In this document: positions 57,644-57,921 of the stretch, one piece after another | How positions within the stretch are numbered: position 1 is the stretch's first letter | Layout: each line of letters starts with the position of its first letter | Source of the DNA: Candidatus Saccharimonadota bacterium | GTDB taxonomy: Bacteria; Patescibacteriota; Saccharimonadia; Saccharimonadales; Saccharimonadaceae | Length of the DNA stretch: 57,921 nt | Reading direction: 5' to 3' | NCBI GenBank assembly: GCA_016290315.1 | Contig: JAEETK010000003.1 | Location: forward strand, 1 to 57,921 | The notes under the pieces: generated by a model | The model's input: only the letters and a program-made list of their open reading frames with translations | The model's database searches: none | What the model was told of the DNA's origin: nothing | Translations under genes and position numbers: made by a program

Positions 57644-57921
57644 ATGGCAAAGAAGATACTAGTGAACTGGGAAGCTCGCGAATATATTGAACATAAGAAA
57701 AATATTAAATGGTATATTGGCTTGGCTATCGTCACGGTATGTTTATGTTTGATTGCAGTTTTGTTGCAGCAGTGGACTTTTTTGTTATTAGTTATTGTTG
57801 CCGTAATTGCTTTGCTTACTTATACTTCTCGTAGTCCAAGATTATTGCATTATAGCCTAACGGAAAATGGGCTATCCGAGGGTAACAATATGTATGTGTT
57901 TAGTGATTTTCGCTCTTTTGG
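57644..57921 (+). CDS. hypothetical membrane protein, 5' part (truncated by window edge)
   Basis: The frame starts MAKKILVNWEAREYIEHKKN and stays open for 92 residues to the window end. Two adjacent hydrophobic segments (IKWYIGLAIVTVCLCLIAVL and FLLLVIVAVIALLTYT) are followed by a polar stretch (SPRLLHYSLTENGLSEGNNM). The pattern resembles small two-helix PH-like or DUF membrane proteins near T4SS loci in this group, but too little is visible to name it. Confidence 0.65.
   Translation, partial: MAKKILVNWEAREYIEHKKNIKWYIGLAIVTVCLCLIAVLLQQWTFLLLVIVAVIALLTYTSRSPRLLHYSLTENGLSEGNNMYVFSDFRSF

Noticed and set aside
1..57921. CRISPR arrays, insertion sequences, rRNA, tmRNA, RNase P RNA, riboswitches
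   Set aside because: I looked for direct-repeat/spacer periodicity, transposase-like frames and the usual RNA cores and saw none; only the tRNA-Ser is a supported RNA gene. This was by eye, so small RNAs could be missed.

Overview
The window looks like a chromosomal segment of a Patescibacteria (Candidate Phyla Radiation) bacterium, most likely Candidatus Saccharibacteria (TM7). This is inferred from gene content and sequence style: an AT-rich genome with very short intergenic gaps, a type IV secretion-like locus with many VirB2-like pilin genes, a PrgI/VirB4 pair, a ComF-like protein and a conserved 68-residue small protein. No taxonomic search could be run. TGA serves as a normal stop (for example dnaA, the murC-like gene and the LGFP gene), so the UGA=Gly code of SR1/Gracilibacteria does not apply.

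Layout. (1) 1-10.7 kb: start of a polyprenyl glycosylphosphotransferase, a LexA-type winged-helix regulator without a protease domain, a strongly promoted 68-aa protein, a Mur ligase, aspS, smpB, two glycosyltransferases, an alpha/beta hydrolase and a dihydrouridine synthase. (2) 10.7-17.3 kb: a compositionally odd lipoprotein, a giant membrane protein (a paralogue of one inside the T4SS locus), and an anchored protein followed by an LGFP-repeat wall-binding protein. (3) 17.3-32 kb: a surface-polysaccharide locus made of two convergent operons. The plus strand has two GT4 genes, an EpsG-like polymerase and tandem GlfT-like GT2 genes. The minus strand has galE, a Wzz-like gene, GT2, wzx, two licD genes, an IspD/TarI-like gene and glf. 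An LCP ligase gene lies beside them. (4) 32.4-38.5 kb: the replication origin, with khpB-yidC-rnpA-rpmH on the minus strand and dnaA-dnaN-recF on the plus strand. DnaA-box-like 9-mers lie on both sides of dnaA, and a DnaA-trio/AT-rich element lies between dnaA and dnaN. (5) 38.5-57.4 kb: a type IV secretion-like locus. The minus-strand machinery comprises a VirB6-like protein, PrgI, a VirB4 companion, the VirB4 ATPase, a giant membrane protein, a three-domain wall hydrolase and an anchored protein. The divergent plus strand carries seven VirB2-like pilin genes, one of them fused to Big2 and SGNH domains, and an eighth pilin lies nearby. An Hsp20 gene and a comF gene broken by an in-frame TGA are embedded there. 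The window ends with tRNA-Ser(GCU) and a truncated membrane-protein gene.

How it fits together. The polysaccharide genes can make UDP-galactofuranose, polymerise and flip a glycan, decorate it through LicD-type phosphotransfer and attach it to the wall through the LCP protein. The T4SS-like locus codes for an ATPase, membrane proteins, wall-opening enzymes and a varied pilin set, which together suggest a cell-surface machine facing a host or partner cell. VirD4, VirB8, VirB9, VirB10 and VirB11 are not in the window.

Expression. Many first-of-operon genes have a -10 hexamer ending 6-7 nt before the ATG, which would put the transcription start at the start codon (leaderless mRNA). Downstream genes use ordinary Shine-Dalgarno sequences. 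Motif positions were read by eye, and residue numbers are approximate unless a single residue is named.
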